DNA from: Halieaceae bacterium UBA5044
GTDB taxonomy: Bacteria; Pseudomonadota; Gammaproteobacteria; Pseudomonadales; Halieaceae
Direction of reading: 5' to 3'
Length of the DNA stretch: 64,000 nt
Assembly: GCA_002416125.1 (NCBI GenBank)
Contig: DIBU01000008.1
Span: forward strand, 138,919-202,918
The notes under the pieces are model-generated. The model made no database searches, was not told the DNA's origin, and saw only the letters and a program-made list of their open reading frames with translations. The position numbers were made by a program, and so were the translations under genes. How positions within the stretch are numbered: the first letter of the stretch is position 1; each line of letters begins with the position of its first letter. Positions 36,540 through 45,718 of the stretch are shown here, in pieces.

Positions 36540-37805
36540 ATGAACTTCGATATTCCAGAAGATATTCGCGATTTCCTGAACGAGCTCGACACATTCATCG
36601 ACGACCAGATCAAGCCACTCGAGCAGGCGGACGACAACATTCGTTTCTTTGATCACCGCCGAGAGGACGCGCGAACCGATTGGGAACGAGACGGTCTCCC
36701 CAACGAGGAATGGGAAGAATTACTGCACAAAGCCAAGCAATTGGCGATCGCCGCGGGCATTTACAGCTACCCCTTTCCCGCGGAGCACGGTGGCCGCGAC
36801 GGCAGCAACCTCGGTATGGCTATTATACGCGAGCACCTGGCGGCCAAAGGCCTGGGCTTGCACAACGACCTGCAGAATGAGCATTCGATTGTGGGCAATA
36901 ATGTGGGCCTGCTGCTGATGCTTGAGTACGGCACCGAGGCACAGAAAGCAGAGTGGCTGGACGGCCTGAAAAATGCCACACGCGGCTTTGCGTTCGGGAT
37001 TACCGAGCCCGCACACGGCTCGGATGCCACCTGGATGGAAACCGGGGCGGTCAGGGACGGTGATCACTGGGTGATCAATGGTGAGAAAACCTGGAATACC
37101 GGTGTGCACACGGCACACAGCGATATGATCATGGCCAGGACGTCCGGGAACCCCGGGGATGGCAGCGGGATCACGGCATTCCTCGTACCCATGGATACGC
37201 CCGGACTCAAGGTTGAAGAGTATCTGTGGACCTTCAACATGCCCTCCGATCATGCCCGCGTTTCGCTGACCGACGTGCGGGTGCCCGACGCGGCCATCTT
37301 TGGTGGTGAGGGCAAGGGGCTGCAGGTCGTTCAACACTTCTTCAATGAAAACCGTATTCGCCAGGCCGCCTCAAGCCTGGGTGCCGCACAGTACTGCGTC
37401 AACGAAGCAGTGAAGCACGCACGGGAAAGAAAACCCTTCGGCAAACCGCTGGCAAGCAATCAGGCGATTCAGTTCCCGCTTGTCGACCTGCAAGCGCGTT
37501 GCGAAATGTTGCGAGCGCTCATTCACAAGACGGCGTGGCTCATGGACCGCGATGGCGCATTTTCCGTGTCCGACAAAGTATCCATCTGCAACTACCAGGC
37601 CAACCGACTCTGCTGTGAAGCCGCCGATACCGCGATGCAGGTTCACGGTGGCATGGGGTATTCCCGCTACAAACCGTTTGAACATATCTACCGCCACCAC
37701 CGCCGCTACCGCATCACCGAAGGCGCAGATGAAATCCAGATGCGTCGCGTGGCGGGTTATCTGTTCGGTTTCATGAAACAGGACAAACCGAAGGGCGTCA
37801 GCTGA
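36540..37805 (+). CDS. Acyl-CoA dehydrogenase family protein
   Basis: A 421-residue acyl-CoA dehydrogenase of the ACAD10/11-like group. The ATG at 36540 is preceded by AAGGGA. Motifs: AFGITEPAHGSDATWMETGA near 165, INGEKTWNTGVH near 193, and C-terminal VHGGMGYSRYKPFEHIYRHH with RYRITEGADEIQMRRVAG. The position that holds the catalytic Glu in medium-chain enzymes (GYxxEYP) is occupied by YSRYKP here, so the base must lie elsewhere, as in some subfamilies. It follows the acyl-CoA ligase fragment on the same strand. Confidence 0.88.
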   Translation: MNFDIPEDIRDFLNELDTFIDDQIKPLEQADDNIRFFDHRREDARTDWERDGLPNEEWEELLHKAKQLAIAAGIYSYPFPAEHGGRDGSNLGMAIIREHLAAKGLGLHNDLQNEHSIVGNNVGLLLMLEYGTEAQKAEWLDGLKNATRGFAFGITEPAHGSDATWMETGAVRDGDHWVINGEKTWNTGVHTAHSDMIMARTSGNPGDGSGITAFLVPMDTPGLKVEEYLWTFNMPSDHARVSLTDVRVPDAAIFGGEGKGLQVVQHFFNENRIRQAASSLGAAQYCVNEAVKHARERKPFGKPLASNQAIQFPLVDLQARCEMLRALIHKTAWLMDRDGAFSVSDKVSICNYQANRLCCEAADTAMQVHGGMGYSRYKPFEHIYRHHRRYRITEGADEIQMRRVAGYLFGFMKQDKPKGVS

Positions 37806-37909
37806 TCTCGGCGTAGCCCCTCACGTTCAATACGTTGGAAAAGGAAGTCGCGGCGTACTGCACAGGCCGACACCGCACAGGGCTGGACTGGTCCCCTCAA
37901 ACAATGGTG

Positions 37910-37937
37910 TTGCAAATAATAACCATTCGCATTAAAT
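37910..37937 (+). promoter_or_regulatory. Promoter overlapped by a Fur-box-like sequence
   Basis: AATAATAACCATTCGCATT (37915-37933) resembles gammaproteobacterial Fur boxes of the GATAACCATTCTCATT type. It covers a plausible -35 TTGCAA (37910-37915) and a weak -10 TTAAAT (37932-37937). Iron-repressed control of the genes at 37969 and 38440 is inferred. Confidence 0.55.
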
Positions 37938-37968
37938 TGCAGTGGCGAACCTTTCATGGAGCCCTCAA

Positions 37969-38439
37969 ATGCGATTACGTTTCCTGTGCAGCAATCACCG
38001 TGACTGGCTGGCGTCGAATGCGGTCGCCGCCCTCAATTCCTGGCAGCGCAGCCACGATCACGCCACCGCTTTACTCGCTGAGCAGGAATCGACGAAAGCC
38101 TTGAATTATGCCGGCTGTGCACTTGAAGCCGCCGAGCTACTTCTCTTCAACCACGCCCGACAGTCCGGGGATGATATCGCCCGGTTTACGCAATCGGCGC
38201 TGTTGTTGTGCACCTCGCTGATCCAGTCCGGCGAAGCCCGACTGGCCTGCGGCGTGATTGGCGGCACGATAGCGCGCCTGGAAGAGCTGCTGTTGAGTGG
38301 TGTGGAGCGACGAGCGGTCCTTGAGGGCTGCCAGCGACTGCTGGAGGTCGGCGACCAGTTCAGTCGACCTGACGCCAATGACCAGCAACCGTACTCCGGG
38401 CCGGTAGCCGATGCCGCACCGAGACACCGCGTGCATTGA
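37969..38439 (+). CDS. Hypothetical helical protein (possibly iron-regulated)
   Basis: A 156-residue protein I do not recognise with confidence. The ATG at 37969 follows GGAG by eight bases; a GTG at 37942 is possible. It is mainly helical and leucine/alanine-rich (NYAGCALEAAELLLFNHAR, LLLCTSLIQSGEARLACGV), with the look of tetratricopeptide-like packing, and no signal peptide or membrane segment. The Fur-box-like sequence just upstream suggests iron-repressed expression. By general pattern it recalls the small protein encoded in the iron-regulated fumC-sodA region of pseudomonads, but this is only an impression. Confidence 0.6.
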   Translation: MRLRFLCSNHRDWLASNAVAALNSWQRSHDHATALLAEQESTKALNYAGCALEAAELLLFNHARQSGDDIARFTQSALLLCTSLIQSGEARLACGVIGGTIARLEELLLSGVERRAVLEGCQRLLEVGDQFSRPDANDQQPYSGPVADAAPRHRVH

Positions 38440-38658
38440 ATGAGTGCCGCCGAATGGCCAATAACCTCGAGCCTCGATAGGCACCCAACTGGGGATGCCC
38501 CCCAGGAATGGGTGCAGATCGAGATACCGCGGCAGGTGCTCGCCCGGCTGCTGCACCACCGGAGCCTGTTCGCGGAAGAGCTCAGGACGCTCAACAGGGA
38601 ATCCTGCCTCGCGACCCAGACGGCACTCAAGATCTGCCTGACGCAACACGGCAGGTAA
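38440..38658 (+). CDS. Small hypothetical protein coupled to the preceding gene
   Basis: A 72-residue open frame whose ATG directly follows the stop of the previous gene (TGAATG), so translation is probably coupled. It ends with VLARLLHHRSLFAEELRTL and NRESCLATQTALKICL. There is no signal peptide or membrane segment. The Leu-rich C-terminal half with two cysteines looks like a conserved small-protein motif but I cannot name a family. Coding potential is moderate; codon use resembles neighbours. Confidence 0.45.
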   Translation: MSAAEWPITSSLDRHPTGDAPQEWVQIEIPRQVLARLLHHRSLFAEELRTLNRESCLATQTALKICLTQHGR

Positions 38659-38833
38659 GCAAGCGGATGCTCCATGAGCCAAACGCGGCCGGTCGATAAC
38701 CGCCTGCATCGGGCTCGCGCATACATCGCTTTTTTCTGATTACAAAGCTATAAACTTCGACTTTACCTTACAGTTGGGGAGGGTATCCTAGCCCGGCCTT
38801 TCAAAGGCGCCCAACAGACCCGGAGCACAGGAT

Positions 38834-39013
38834 ATGCACACCACACCAGACAAGGCTCACCAAGACGTGACAACCCGGCCATCGCGTGGCCAGCGCTTCA
38901 CGACATGGATACAGGAGCCCTTCGGCTCCGTGATGTTCGCATCGGTTGCAACCATCAGTTCCTTCGGCTTTGTACTCTCCGGCATGTGGGCAATCCAGAC
39001 TACTCTCAATTAG
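38834..39013 (+). CDS. Small single-pass membrane protein, unknown function
   Basis: A 59-residue frame, ATG at 38834 with GGAG eight bases upstream. Residues 1-28 are polar and basic (MHTTPDKAHQDVTTRPSRGQ), followed by one hydrophobic segment (GSVMFASVATISSFGFVLSG) and a short tail ending WAIQTTLN. The arrangement predicts a small inner-membrane protein with its N-terminus in the cytoplasm. No family was recognised. It is convergent with the sigma-54 activator gene. Confidence 0.55.
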   Translation: MHTTPDKAHQDVTTRPSRGQRFTTWIQEPFGSVMFASVATISSFGFVLSGMWAIQTTLN

Positions 39014-39159
39014 TCACAACTCTGCGAAGCTCCCCTCTTCCCGGCATTTTTCCGCGAGCGATCACTCTTATTCTACGACCGAAAACCGGTCCGCGATGCG
39101 TCAGGTTGCTGCAGTAAAACACTTGGGAAATCGCACTGCCAGTTGATGCCAGCGAGATG

Positions 39160-40407
39160 CTAACTGCTGCCTTTGTGCTGCTTGAACGCCTTGGACTGGA
39201 TACCGTGCTTTTTCAGCAACGTCTGCAGGTGGGAGCGGTTCAGGTCCAGTTTCTTGGCCAGGTCTACAACCCGGCCTTTGGTATCCCGAAGGCCGTTCTC
39301 CAGATAGCGCTTTTCCGCGGCATCGCTGGCAAGGCGCTTCACGTCAGCCAACGAGCCGGTATAGCTATCCGGTTGCGCTACCTGTGCCGAGCTGGGGGTG
39401 CGGATATTTTTCGGTAGATGCTCGATCTCGGCAACCTCGTCTGCCAGACAGGACAGGCGGTAGACCAGATTGCGTAGTTCCCGTATGTTCCCGGGATAAT
39501 GATAACCGAGCAAAAACTGGTGCAGGTTTTCGGAGAGCTTCACGGGCGGCCGACCCAACTGCTCAGAGGCCTCGGAGAAGAAAAAGTCACAAAGCAGCGG
39601 GATCTCATCGCGCCGCTCGCGCAGTGGCGGCAAACTCGCGTGAATCACACCCAGACGATAGAACAAATCCTCTCGAAAAGCGCCCTCTTCCGACATTTGG
39701 GCCAGGTTGCGATTGGTTGCCGCGACGACGCGCGTATCCACCGCGGTCACTTCATCCGAACCCACACGCTGAATCTCATGGGCCTGGAGCACGCGCAGCA
39801 GCTTTACCTGACCCTGCATGGGTAGCTCACCGACTTCATCGAGGAATATCGTTCCGCCATTCGCAGCTTCAAAGCGGCCTTTACGGTCGCTGGTAGCTCC
39901 CGTGAATGCGCCCTTCTTGTGACCGAACAGTTCCGATTCAATCAGGTTCTCGGGTATGGCTCCACAGTTGATGGAAACAAATGGCTTATCGGCCCTGGTA
40001 CTGTTGGCGTGAATAACCTTGGCAAACAGCTCCTTGCCCGTGCCACTTTCGCCGTCGATGAGTATGGGCAGCATCGTCGGCGCTGCCTTGCGGACAATCT
40101 CCAGGGCCTCAAGCAGGCCAGGGCTTTCTCCAAGAACACCCTCGAAGCCCAGTTCATCGTAACTTGAGCGCTTGCTGGCCGCACCGGTCATCTCGACGGT
40201 TTTCTGTGTGGTGGCCCTCTCCAGGCGCTCGGTCCGTGACGCCAGCAGAATATCCGCCCGCAACGCATTGAAGTCCTCCAACAATGCGCCGATTTCCTGT
40301 TTATCAAGATAGGTCGCCAACCGCAGGCGTGAACGGAGAATCTCGACTTTCTCGATCAATCCACCATGACTTGCAGGCGTCTGGGATTTAAAACTGAACT
40401 GTTTCAT
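39160..40407 (-). CDS. Sigma-54-dependent activator without sensor domain
   Basis: A 415-residue enhancer-binding protein for sigma-54 RNA polymerase. The AAA+ domain has Walker A GESGTGKE (119-126), the sigma-54 contact loop GAFTGA (166-171), Walker [13 protein letters not shown] and the arginine-finger region [13 protein letters not shown] Fis-like helix-turn-helix closes the protein ([24 protein letters not shown]). The N-terminal 85 residues are a short, charged, probably coiled-coil region without receiver, GAF or PAS domain. Its start overlaps the ABC exporter stop by four bases, making it part of the exporter operon. It is the obvious candidate activator for the sigma-54 promoters at 63776-63791 and 50322-50337. 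Confidence 0.92.
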   Translation of the reverse strand: MKQFSFKSQTPASHGGLIEKVEILRSRLRLATYLDKQEIGALLEDFNALRADILLASRTERLERATTQKTVEMTGAASKRSSYDELGFEGVLGESPGLLEALEIVRKAAPTMLPILIDGESGTGKELFAKVIHANSTRADKPFVSINCGAIPENLIESELFGHKKGAFTGATSDRKGRFEAANGGTIFLDEVGELPMQGQVKLLRVLQAHEIQRVGSDEVTAVDTRVVAATNRNLAQMSEEGAFREDLFYRLGVIHASLPPLRERRDEIPLLCDFFFSEASEQLGRPPVKLSENLHQFLLGYHYPGNIRELRNLVYRLSCLADEVAEIEHLPKNIRTPSSAQVAQPDSYTGSLADVKRLASDAAEKRYLENGLRDTKGRVVDLAKKLDLNRSHLQTLLKKHGIQSKAFKQHKGSS

Positions 40408-43400
40408 ACAGTGATCTGCTTCTGCACCAATTGATAATACATTCCTTTTGCTGCAATCAGTTCGTCGTGCGTGCCGCTTTCAGCGATTGCACCGTTGTAC
40501 AAGACCAGGATTTTATCGGCGCGCATGATGGTGCTCAGGCGGTGTGCTATAACCAGTGCGGTACGCCCCTCCAATATGCCATCCATATTGCTCAGGATAT
40601 TGCTCTCGGATTCTGTATCAAGGGAGGATGTCGCTTCGTCAAGTATCAGGATGCGTGGATCGCGGTACAGCGCCCTGGCAATACACAGCCGCTGGACCTG
40701 CCCCCCGGACAATCCTGTACCGCGCTCCCCCACTTCCTGCTCGTATCCCCGGGGCAGATTACTGATGAAGCCGTGCGCATCCGCCAATTCGGCGGCGTCG
40801 ACGATGCGCCGCTTGTCAGGGTCTTCATCGCCCATGGCAATGTTTTCTGCAATCGTGCCCTGAAACAGCAGGTTACTTTGCATGACGTAGCCAAGTTGCG
40901 CGCGGTAGCGCTGGGTTTCGATGAGATTCAGGTCGTAGCCGTCAACCAGAATCTTCCCCTCGGTCGGCGGGTAGAAACCCACCAGAAGCTTGGCAAGCGT
41001 GGACTTTCCGGAGCCACTTTTGCCGACCAACGCCACCAGCTCACCCTGCTTTATCTCCAGATTGATGTCTTCCAGCACGTAGTTCGTATCATTGCCACCG
41101 TAGCGGAAGTAGACATTCTTGAAGCTCACATCGCCTTGCAGGTGCGGCAGCACAATACGCGAGCCCATTTCCTCAGGCTTCTGCTCGGGCTCAAGATCGA
41201 GCACATCCCCGAGGCGCTCCATCGCAATGCCCGCAGCGTGTAACTCATCCCACAGACTGACCAGCTGCATCAATGGCGTCATCACCGAACTTGACAGCAT
41301 GTTGAAGGCAATGAGTTGCCCCACACTCAGCTCTTGCGCGATCACCATGTTGGCACCGATGTAGAGGATCGCTACCGTCGCAGCGATGTTGAGCAGCTGG
41401 CTGCCGAACGCCACAAACAACTGAAACCCCTGGGCATCGTACTGAACATTCAGGGCATTGGCGTACTTTCGCTCCCAGTTGAGGCGCATCTGGCGCTCTA
41501 TGCCCATGGCCTTGACTGACTCAGCTGCACTAACGGTCTCCATCAAAAGCCCTTCGGCTTCGGTGGACGTCTCGAATATCTTGCGGCTGTAGTCTTTCAT
41601 GCGCGGTGTGACCAGCACCGTCAGCACGAATATGGGAATAACCAGAGCCAACATTATCAACGTCAGCTTGACGTTATAGAGGAACATAACGGTCAAATAC
41701 ACGAAGACCATCATGACGTTCAGCACCGTGCCTACAGTCTGCCCGGTAAGGAAGTCACGAATGGTCTGGTTCTCCTGGAACCGGGCAATCACATCGCCGG
41801 TCCGGCGATTGGCAAAGAATGCCACCGGCAACGCCAGCGCGTGTTGGAAAAAACCGGACATCATGGCGAAGTCCATACTTCGCGTCATGAACGCCGCGAG
41901 ATAGCCTCGCATGATCGTGGTCAACTGGGCAAACAGCTGACTCAGCACCAGGCCCACAGTGAGCATCAGCAACAGCTGGGTGTTCTCGTGCACGATTACC
42001 TTGTCGAGAATATTCTGGGTAATGATCGGTGGCGCCAGCCCCAGCAACTGAATGACCAACGCAGCGAGAAAAAGGTGCACGACCGTGGATCGATGTGGCG
42101 TCAGGTAGCCTACAAACCGCTTCCAGGGTGACTCCTGGGCTGGCGCATTCGATTCGATATTGGTTGGTTTGAAAAGCAGACACGTTCCCGTCCAACCCTT
42201 CTCGAACTCTTCAATGGTCAGCTTGCGAAACCCCGGGCCCGGGTCAGCCACCCAGACGTGCTGGCTCGATATGCCGTAGACCACAACAAAATGGTAGCCC
42301 TCCCAGTGCGCGATCAGCGGAAAGTCGAAACTCTTCATCGCGCCCAGCGTGGACTGCACGCCGCGAGTACTGAAACCCAGTGCCTCAGCGGCCTTGGCCA
42401 CGCTGTCCAGCGAAGCCCCTTCCCGAGAGACATTTACCAGATCACGCAGCTTACCCAGACCCATGGGTACACCGAAATATTTGCAGACCATGGCGAGACA
42501 CGCGGCACCACAATCCATTTCCTCCGCCTGCTGCACAAGCGGAAAGCGCTCCAGCACACGCTGACCAAAGCCCGCCTTGGACTCAACATCCAGGCTGAAC
42601 TGGGAGCCCCGCTTTTCGCGGAGTTGTTTCTGACGCGTCAACTCCCGATCAAGAAACCGGATGCGGTCTTCAATGGCTGGACGCAGCCTGGGGTTGTGCT
42701 CCAGTATCGCGCGAACAGTGTCCTCGGGAATGATGAGCAGCGTCAGGTCGGTTTCGGCCAGGGCTGAGGCCTGCTGCTCCTGACGCAACAGGCAGGCCTT
42801 TTCGCCAAAGATCTCCCCTTGCGCCAGGGTCGCCAGCGGATACTCGACATCCTTCTCCCGCCTCACCAGGCGAACCCGACCCTGCCGAATAACGTAGAGT
42901 CGACGATCACTGCTCGAATCCTGCGTGATCACTTCGGTGCCCGCGGCCACGCTTTTGATCCCTACACTGGCGACCAATCGTTTCAGCTCGTCCGCATCGA
43001 CCGCGTTACCCAGCTCGAAAAACTGGCTGACCACACCGCCCGCTGCTCGAATCGCGGCGTGGCTGCTCATGAAGTCCTCGGCCTCGGCATTCTCCTTGAA
43101 TACCGCGGCGAATGCGGAGGACGGAATCCGTGCGATCTCCGTCGCCGAAGACGCTCGACAGGAAAACTCGTAGCGAACGTTCCGCAATGCGCCTAGCTCG
43201 CCGAGAACATCCCCGGATTTGCGCACGCCGATGCTGGCTTCCTTGCCACCTGCTTCCTTGAAGAGTCGAACACGCCCCTGCACGACAACGAGCAGACCCT
43301 GCGTCTGGTCGCCCTCCGCGACAACGCCATCCCCGAGCTCGTAGTGCGTCACACTCGCTGCCCTGGCCAGCGCCAGGCGTTGCTCAGCGCTTAGCGCAGA

Positions 43401-43475
43401 CAGGAAATCGATCTGCGCCAGCACCTCGGCAAGAGACGCCACATCGGCCTCGGTCATACTCTTTTCACTGGTCAC
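40404..43475 (-). CDS. C39 peptidase-containing ABC exporter with two cyclic-nucleotide-binding domains
   Basis: A 1023-residue inner membrane exporter. Two cNMP-binding-like domains occupy about residues 20-145 and 150-275 (e.g. GDGVVAEGDQTQGLLVVVQG, GTEVITQDSSSDRRLYVIRQG). The C39 peptidase follows, with Cys322 in EEMDCGAACLAM, His395 in HWEGYHFVVV and Asp411 in VWVADPGPG; it cleaves after double-glycine leaders. Six membrane helices (about 460-740) and a nucleotide-binding domain come next (Walker A VGKSGSGKST, signature LSGGQ, Walker B ILILDEATSS). GTG at 43475 has GGAGG upstream; ATG at 43457 is an alternative. The architecture resembles cyanobacterial HetC-like exporters. The likely cargo is the peptide at 63483-63695. 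Confidence 0.93.
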   Translation of the reverse strand: MTSEKSMTEADVASLAEVLAQIDFLSALSAEQRLALARAASVTHYELGDGVVAEGDQTQGLLVVVQGRVRLFKEAGGKEASIGVRKSGDVLGELGALRNVRYEFSCRASSATEIARIPSSAFAAVFKENAEAEDFMSSHAAIRAAGGVVSQFFELGNAVDADELKRLVASVGIKSVAAGTEVITQDSSSDRRLYVIRQGRVRLVRREKDVEYPLATLAQGEIFGEKACLLRQEQQASALAETDLTLLIIPEDTVRAILEHNPRLRPAIEDRIRFLDRELTRQKQLREKRGSQFSLDVESKAGFGQRVLERFPLVQQAEEMDCGAACLAMVCKYFGVPMGLGKLRDLVNVSREGASLDSVAKAAEALGFSTRGVQSTLGAMKSFDFPLIAHWEGYHFVVVYGISSQHVWVADPGPGFRKLTIEEFEKGWTGTCLLFKPTNIESNAPAQESPWKRFVGYLTPHRSTVVHLFLAALVIQLLGLAPPIITQNILDKVIVHENTQLLLMLTVGLVLSQLFAQLTTIMRGYLAAFMTRSMDFAMMSGFFQHALALPVAFFANRRTGDVIARFQENQTIRDFLTGQTVGTVLNVMMVFVYLTVMFLYNVKLTLIMLALVIPIFVLTVLVTPRMKDYSRKIFETSTEAEGLLMETVSAAESVKAMGIERQMRLNWERKYANALNVQYDAQGFQLFVAFGSQLLNIAATVAILYIGANMVIAQELSVGQLIAFNMLSSSVMTPLMQLVSLWDELHAAGIAMERLGDVLDLEPEQKPEEMGSRIVLPHLQGDVSFKNVYFRYGGNDTNYVLEDINLEIKQGELVALVGKSGSGKSTLAKLLVGFYPPTEGKILVDGYDLNLIETQRYRAQLGYVMQSNLLFQGTIAENIAMGDEDPDKRRIVDAAELADAHGFISNLPRGYEQEVGERGTGLSGGQVQRLCIARALYRDPRILILDEATSSLDTESESNILSNMDGILEGRTALVIAHRLSTIMRADKILVLYNGAIAESGTHDELIAAKGMYYQLVQKQITV

Positions 43476-43509
43476 ACCGGCCCTCCGCAGGCTGTTCGCA
43501 GGATCGCAC

Positions 43510-44256
43510 CTACACTTCTACCCTGAAATCACGGGCAGCAGTTTCCAGCCACTCGTTGTAGAGCAGGTTGCTGACTGCATCGCGTGTTGTCTTGTCCAGC
43601 ACAGCGTCGTATTTGGCGGTGACCGAAAATATCTCAAAGGTGTTCTCGGTATCGGCCTCAAAGGGGCCGAGAACCTCACCGACCGAGGCGTTGAACAGTT
43701 TCGCTTCCAGCGCTGGATTGAGTGCTCCACGCATGACCTTGCCTACACGCCCACCATCTGTCGCGGATTCCGCAGTGGAGTGCTCCGCCGCAATTTCATC
43801 GAAACTGTCCGGATCCTCGCCGAGCAGCGAGACAATCTCACGGGCCTTGCCCTCTCCGGTTACCACCAGGTGGCTGAGCTCGACTGCATCGAACTGCGGC
43901 GCATGCAGGGAAAAATACTCATTGATAGCGGCATCACTGCAGATATCTTCGCGCATTTTCTCCGCCAGCAGGGCGTCCTCCAGAAAGGCCTCATATTGCT
44001 CAAGTGAAAGCGACGCATCGTCGAGAAATGCATTGGCCTCTTTGGCCCGATGCAGGCCGAGCGCACGCCGGTGCTGATCTGCCCGGTTTTGTAGCTCTTC
44101 GGGGCTGGCCGTGAGGCCGCGTTTGCGTGCGGCTGTTGCCGCGAGCTTTTCCTTGATGATGTCCTGGACAACATGGGGGAAGCGACCAGAGAGCTTGAGC
44201 CAGCCCACCAAATCATCACTTGTCAGCGTATTTCCATCTATACGAACGATATCCAT
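43510..44256 (-). CDS. Parvulin-type peptidylprolyl isomerase, apparently cytoplasmic
   Basis: A 248-residue PpiC/SurA-like protein. The ATG at 44256 (AGAGGA upstream) gives MDIVRIDGNTLTSDDLVGWL; there is no signal peptide. An N-terminal helical chaperone-like region (about 1-135) precedes a parvulin domain (about 135-240; VELSHLVVTGEGKAREIVSL, FDEIAAEHSTAESATDGG, GRVGKVMRG, VGEVLGPFEADTENTFEIF). It lies between the HlyD adaptor and the C39 exporter genes. Most secretion-linked parvulins are periplasmic, so a cytoplasmic position suggests it keeps cargo export-competent before the exporter. That role is inferred. Confidence 0.82.
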   Translation of the reverse strand: MDIVRIDGNTLTSDDLVGWLKLSGRFPHVVQDIIKEKLAATAARKRGLTASPEELQNRADQHRRALGLHRAKEANAFLDDASLSLEQYEAFLEDALLAEKMREDICSDAAINEYFSLHAPQFDAVELSHLVVTGEGKAREIVSLLGEDPDSFDEIAAEHSTAESATDGGRVGKVMRGALNPALEAKLFNASVGEVLGPFEADTENTFEIFSVTAKYDAVLDKTTRDAVSNLLYNEWLETAARDFRVEV

Positions 44257-44344
44257 GGTTTTCCTCTCTTCAAGATAATTACTGCTTGGGTTGCCTGAAC
44301 TGCCATTTACTACACTCTGATTGGTGACGAAACACCGCGCCTTG

Positions 44345-45718
44345 TTACCTGATGCTCCTAAAGGGCTCCAGCGCCAGATCAATCACCCGACGCTTGCGCA
44401 CGACAATCTCAGCCGCCGCACCCATGCCATAGCGCAGCAACACCTCTCCATTTGCGGTTTCAATGGATTCGCGCTCAAGTTGAATCTTGCCCTCGTAAGT
44501 GGGTGGAGCGCCCTCCCCGCCCTGCTTCACCGCTGGCGATATGTAATCCAGCCTGCCTTCTACCGAGCCATAGGTCTGATAGGGGAAAGCATTGAATTTG
44601 ATTTTCACGCTCTGGCCTACCTGCAGAAATCCGCGCTCACTCTCGGGTATCTGGACTTGCAATATGCGCTGGGTATCGGCGGGCGCGATATTCACCAGAG
44701 GCTTTGATGACTGGACTTTGTCTCCGCGCTGCGTGAGGGGCACCTCGGTGACAACACCGCTTATCGGCGCGTGTATCTTCAAGAAGTTGTTCTCATCGAA
44801 ATTCTTGAAGCTGACCCGCTCAGCCGCGTCTGCAGCGATGCGCGCGCTACGCAGCTGGAATTCGACTTTTGCCTGCTCCTGTTCCATATCACGTAGCAGC
44901 GTTTCATACTGTACACGCTGTTCCGCGAGTTCCTGCGACGCGTTTGCCACGTTACTGTCGGCTTCAGAGATTGCGCGGTTGAGCTCATATTCAAGAGACG
45001 ACAGACGCGCCTGTGCAGCACCCGTTTTCGCCTGGGCATCAAGGTAAGCGTTAACCTTTTGCTGCACCTGGGTTTGTGACACGCCGCCACCACCCTCCAT
45101 GCTGGCAAGCCGCTCGTACTGGGTTTTCTCCTCCTCCGCAGCCGCTTCGGTGCGTCGCGCCTGCTCCAGCGCAGTTCGCGCCTCATCCAGCTTGGCACGC
45201 TGTGCTCCCGCCAGCTTGAACAGGCCTTCTTCAAGTTTCTTGTCCGTCTCTTTTTGCAGGAAATCGAGCTTGGCCTTCATCGCCTCAGCCTTGCGCTGCT
45301 GCAATGCCAGCTTGGCAGGAAGGCGCTCATACTCCAGTTCAGCCTGATCCAGACGCAATTTGGACTCCAGTGCTTTCGATGCAGAGTCGATTGCACTGCG
45401 GGCGTTGATCCGCGCGATGATGTCGCCTTCCTGAACCGGAACCCCCGGTGACACATAAACATCCACCAGCTCGCCATCGATGGGGGCATAGACACGTCGA
45501 ATGTCCGCTTCCGGTACCAGCACCCCCTGCGCTGTCACCACCACATCTGCTTGCGCAAAAAAAGCCCAGATGAAGGCCAGCAACAGCACAACAACGATCA
45601 GGATATTGGTGAGTTTGATCAGACGAGACGGTTCGGAAACCAGGATCGCGATCCCTTCCAGACTATGGTCTCGCAGCGCATCTGCTAGCCGAAGTGAGCG
45701 TTGTGGTTTTGTGATCAC
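44345..45718 (-). CDS. HlyD-family type 1 secretion adaptor
   Basis: A 457-residue membrane fusion protein. A single N-terminal membrane segment (about 33-55; LTNILIVVVLLLAFIWAFFA) is followed by the lipoyl half-motif VTAQGVLVPEADIRRVYAPIDG, a long coiled-coil hairpin (about 120-300) rich in Glu/Ala/Arg, and the second half IHAPISGVVTEVPLTQRGDKVQ. It should bridge the C39 exporter and the outer membrane factor. It starts with GTG at 45718, overlapping the FHA gene stop by four bases, and is therefore translationally coupled to it. Confidence 0.9.
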   Translation of the reverse strand: MITKPQRSLRLADALRDHSLEGIAILVSEPSRLIKLTNILIVVVLLLAFIWAFFAQADVVVTAQGVLVPEADIRRVYAPIDGELVDVYVSPGVPVQEGDIIARINARSAIDSASKALESKLRLDQAELEYERLPAKLALQQRKAEAMKAKLDFLQKETDKKLEEGLFKLAGAQRAKLDEARTALEQARRTEAAAEEEKTQYERLASMEGGGGVSQTQVQQKVNAYLDAQAKTGAAQARLSSLEYELNRAISEADSNVANASQELAEQRVQYETLLRDMEQEQAKVEFQLRSARIAADAAERVSFKNFDENNFLKIHAPISGVVTEVPLTQRGDKVQSSKPLVNIAPADTQRILQVQIPESERGFLQVGQSVKIKFNAFPYQTYGSVEGRLDYISPAVKQGGEGAPPTYEGKIQLERESIETANGEVLLRYGMGAAAEIVVRKRRVIDLALEPFRSIR

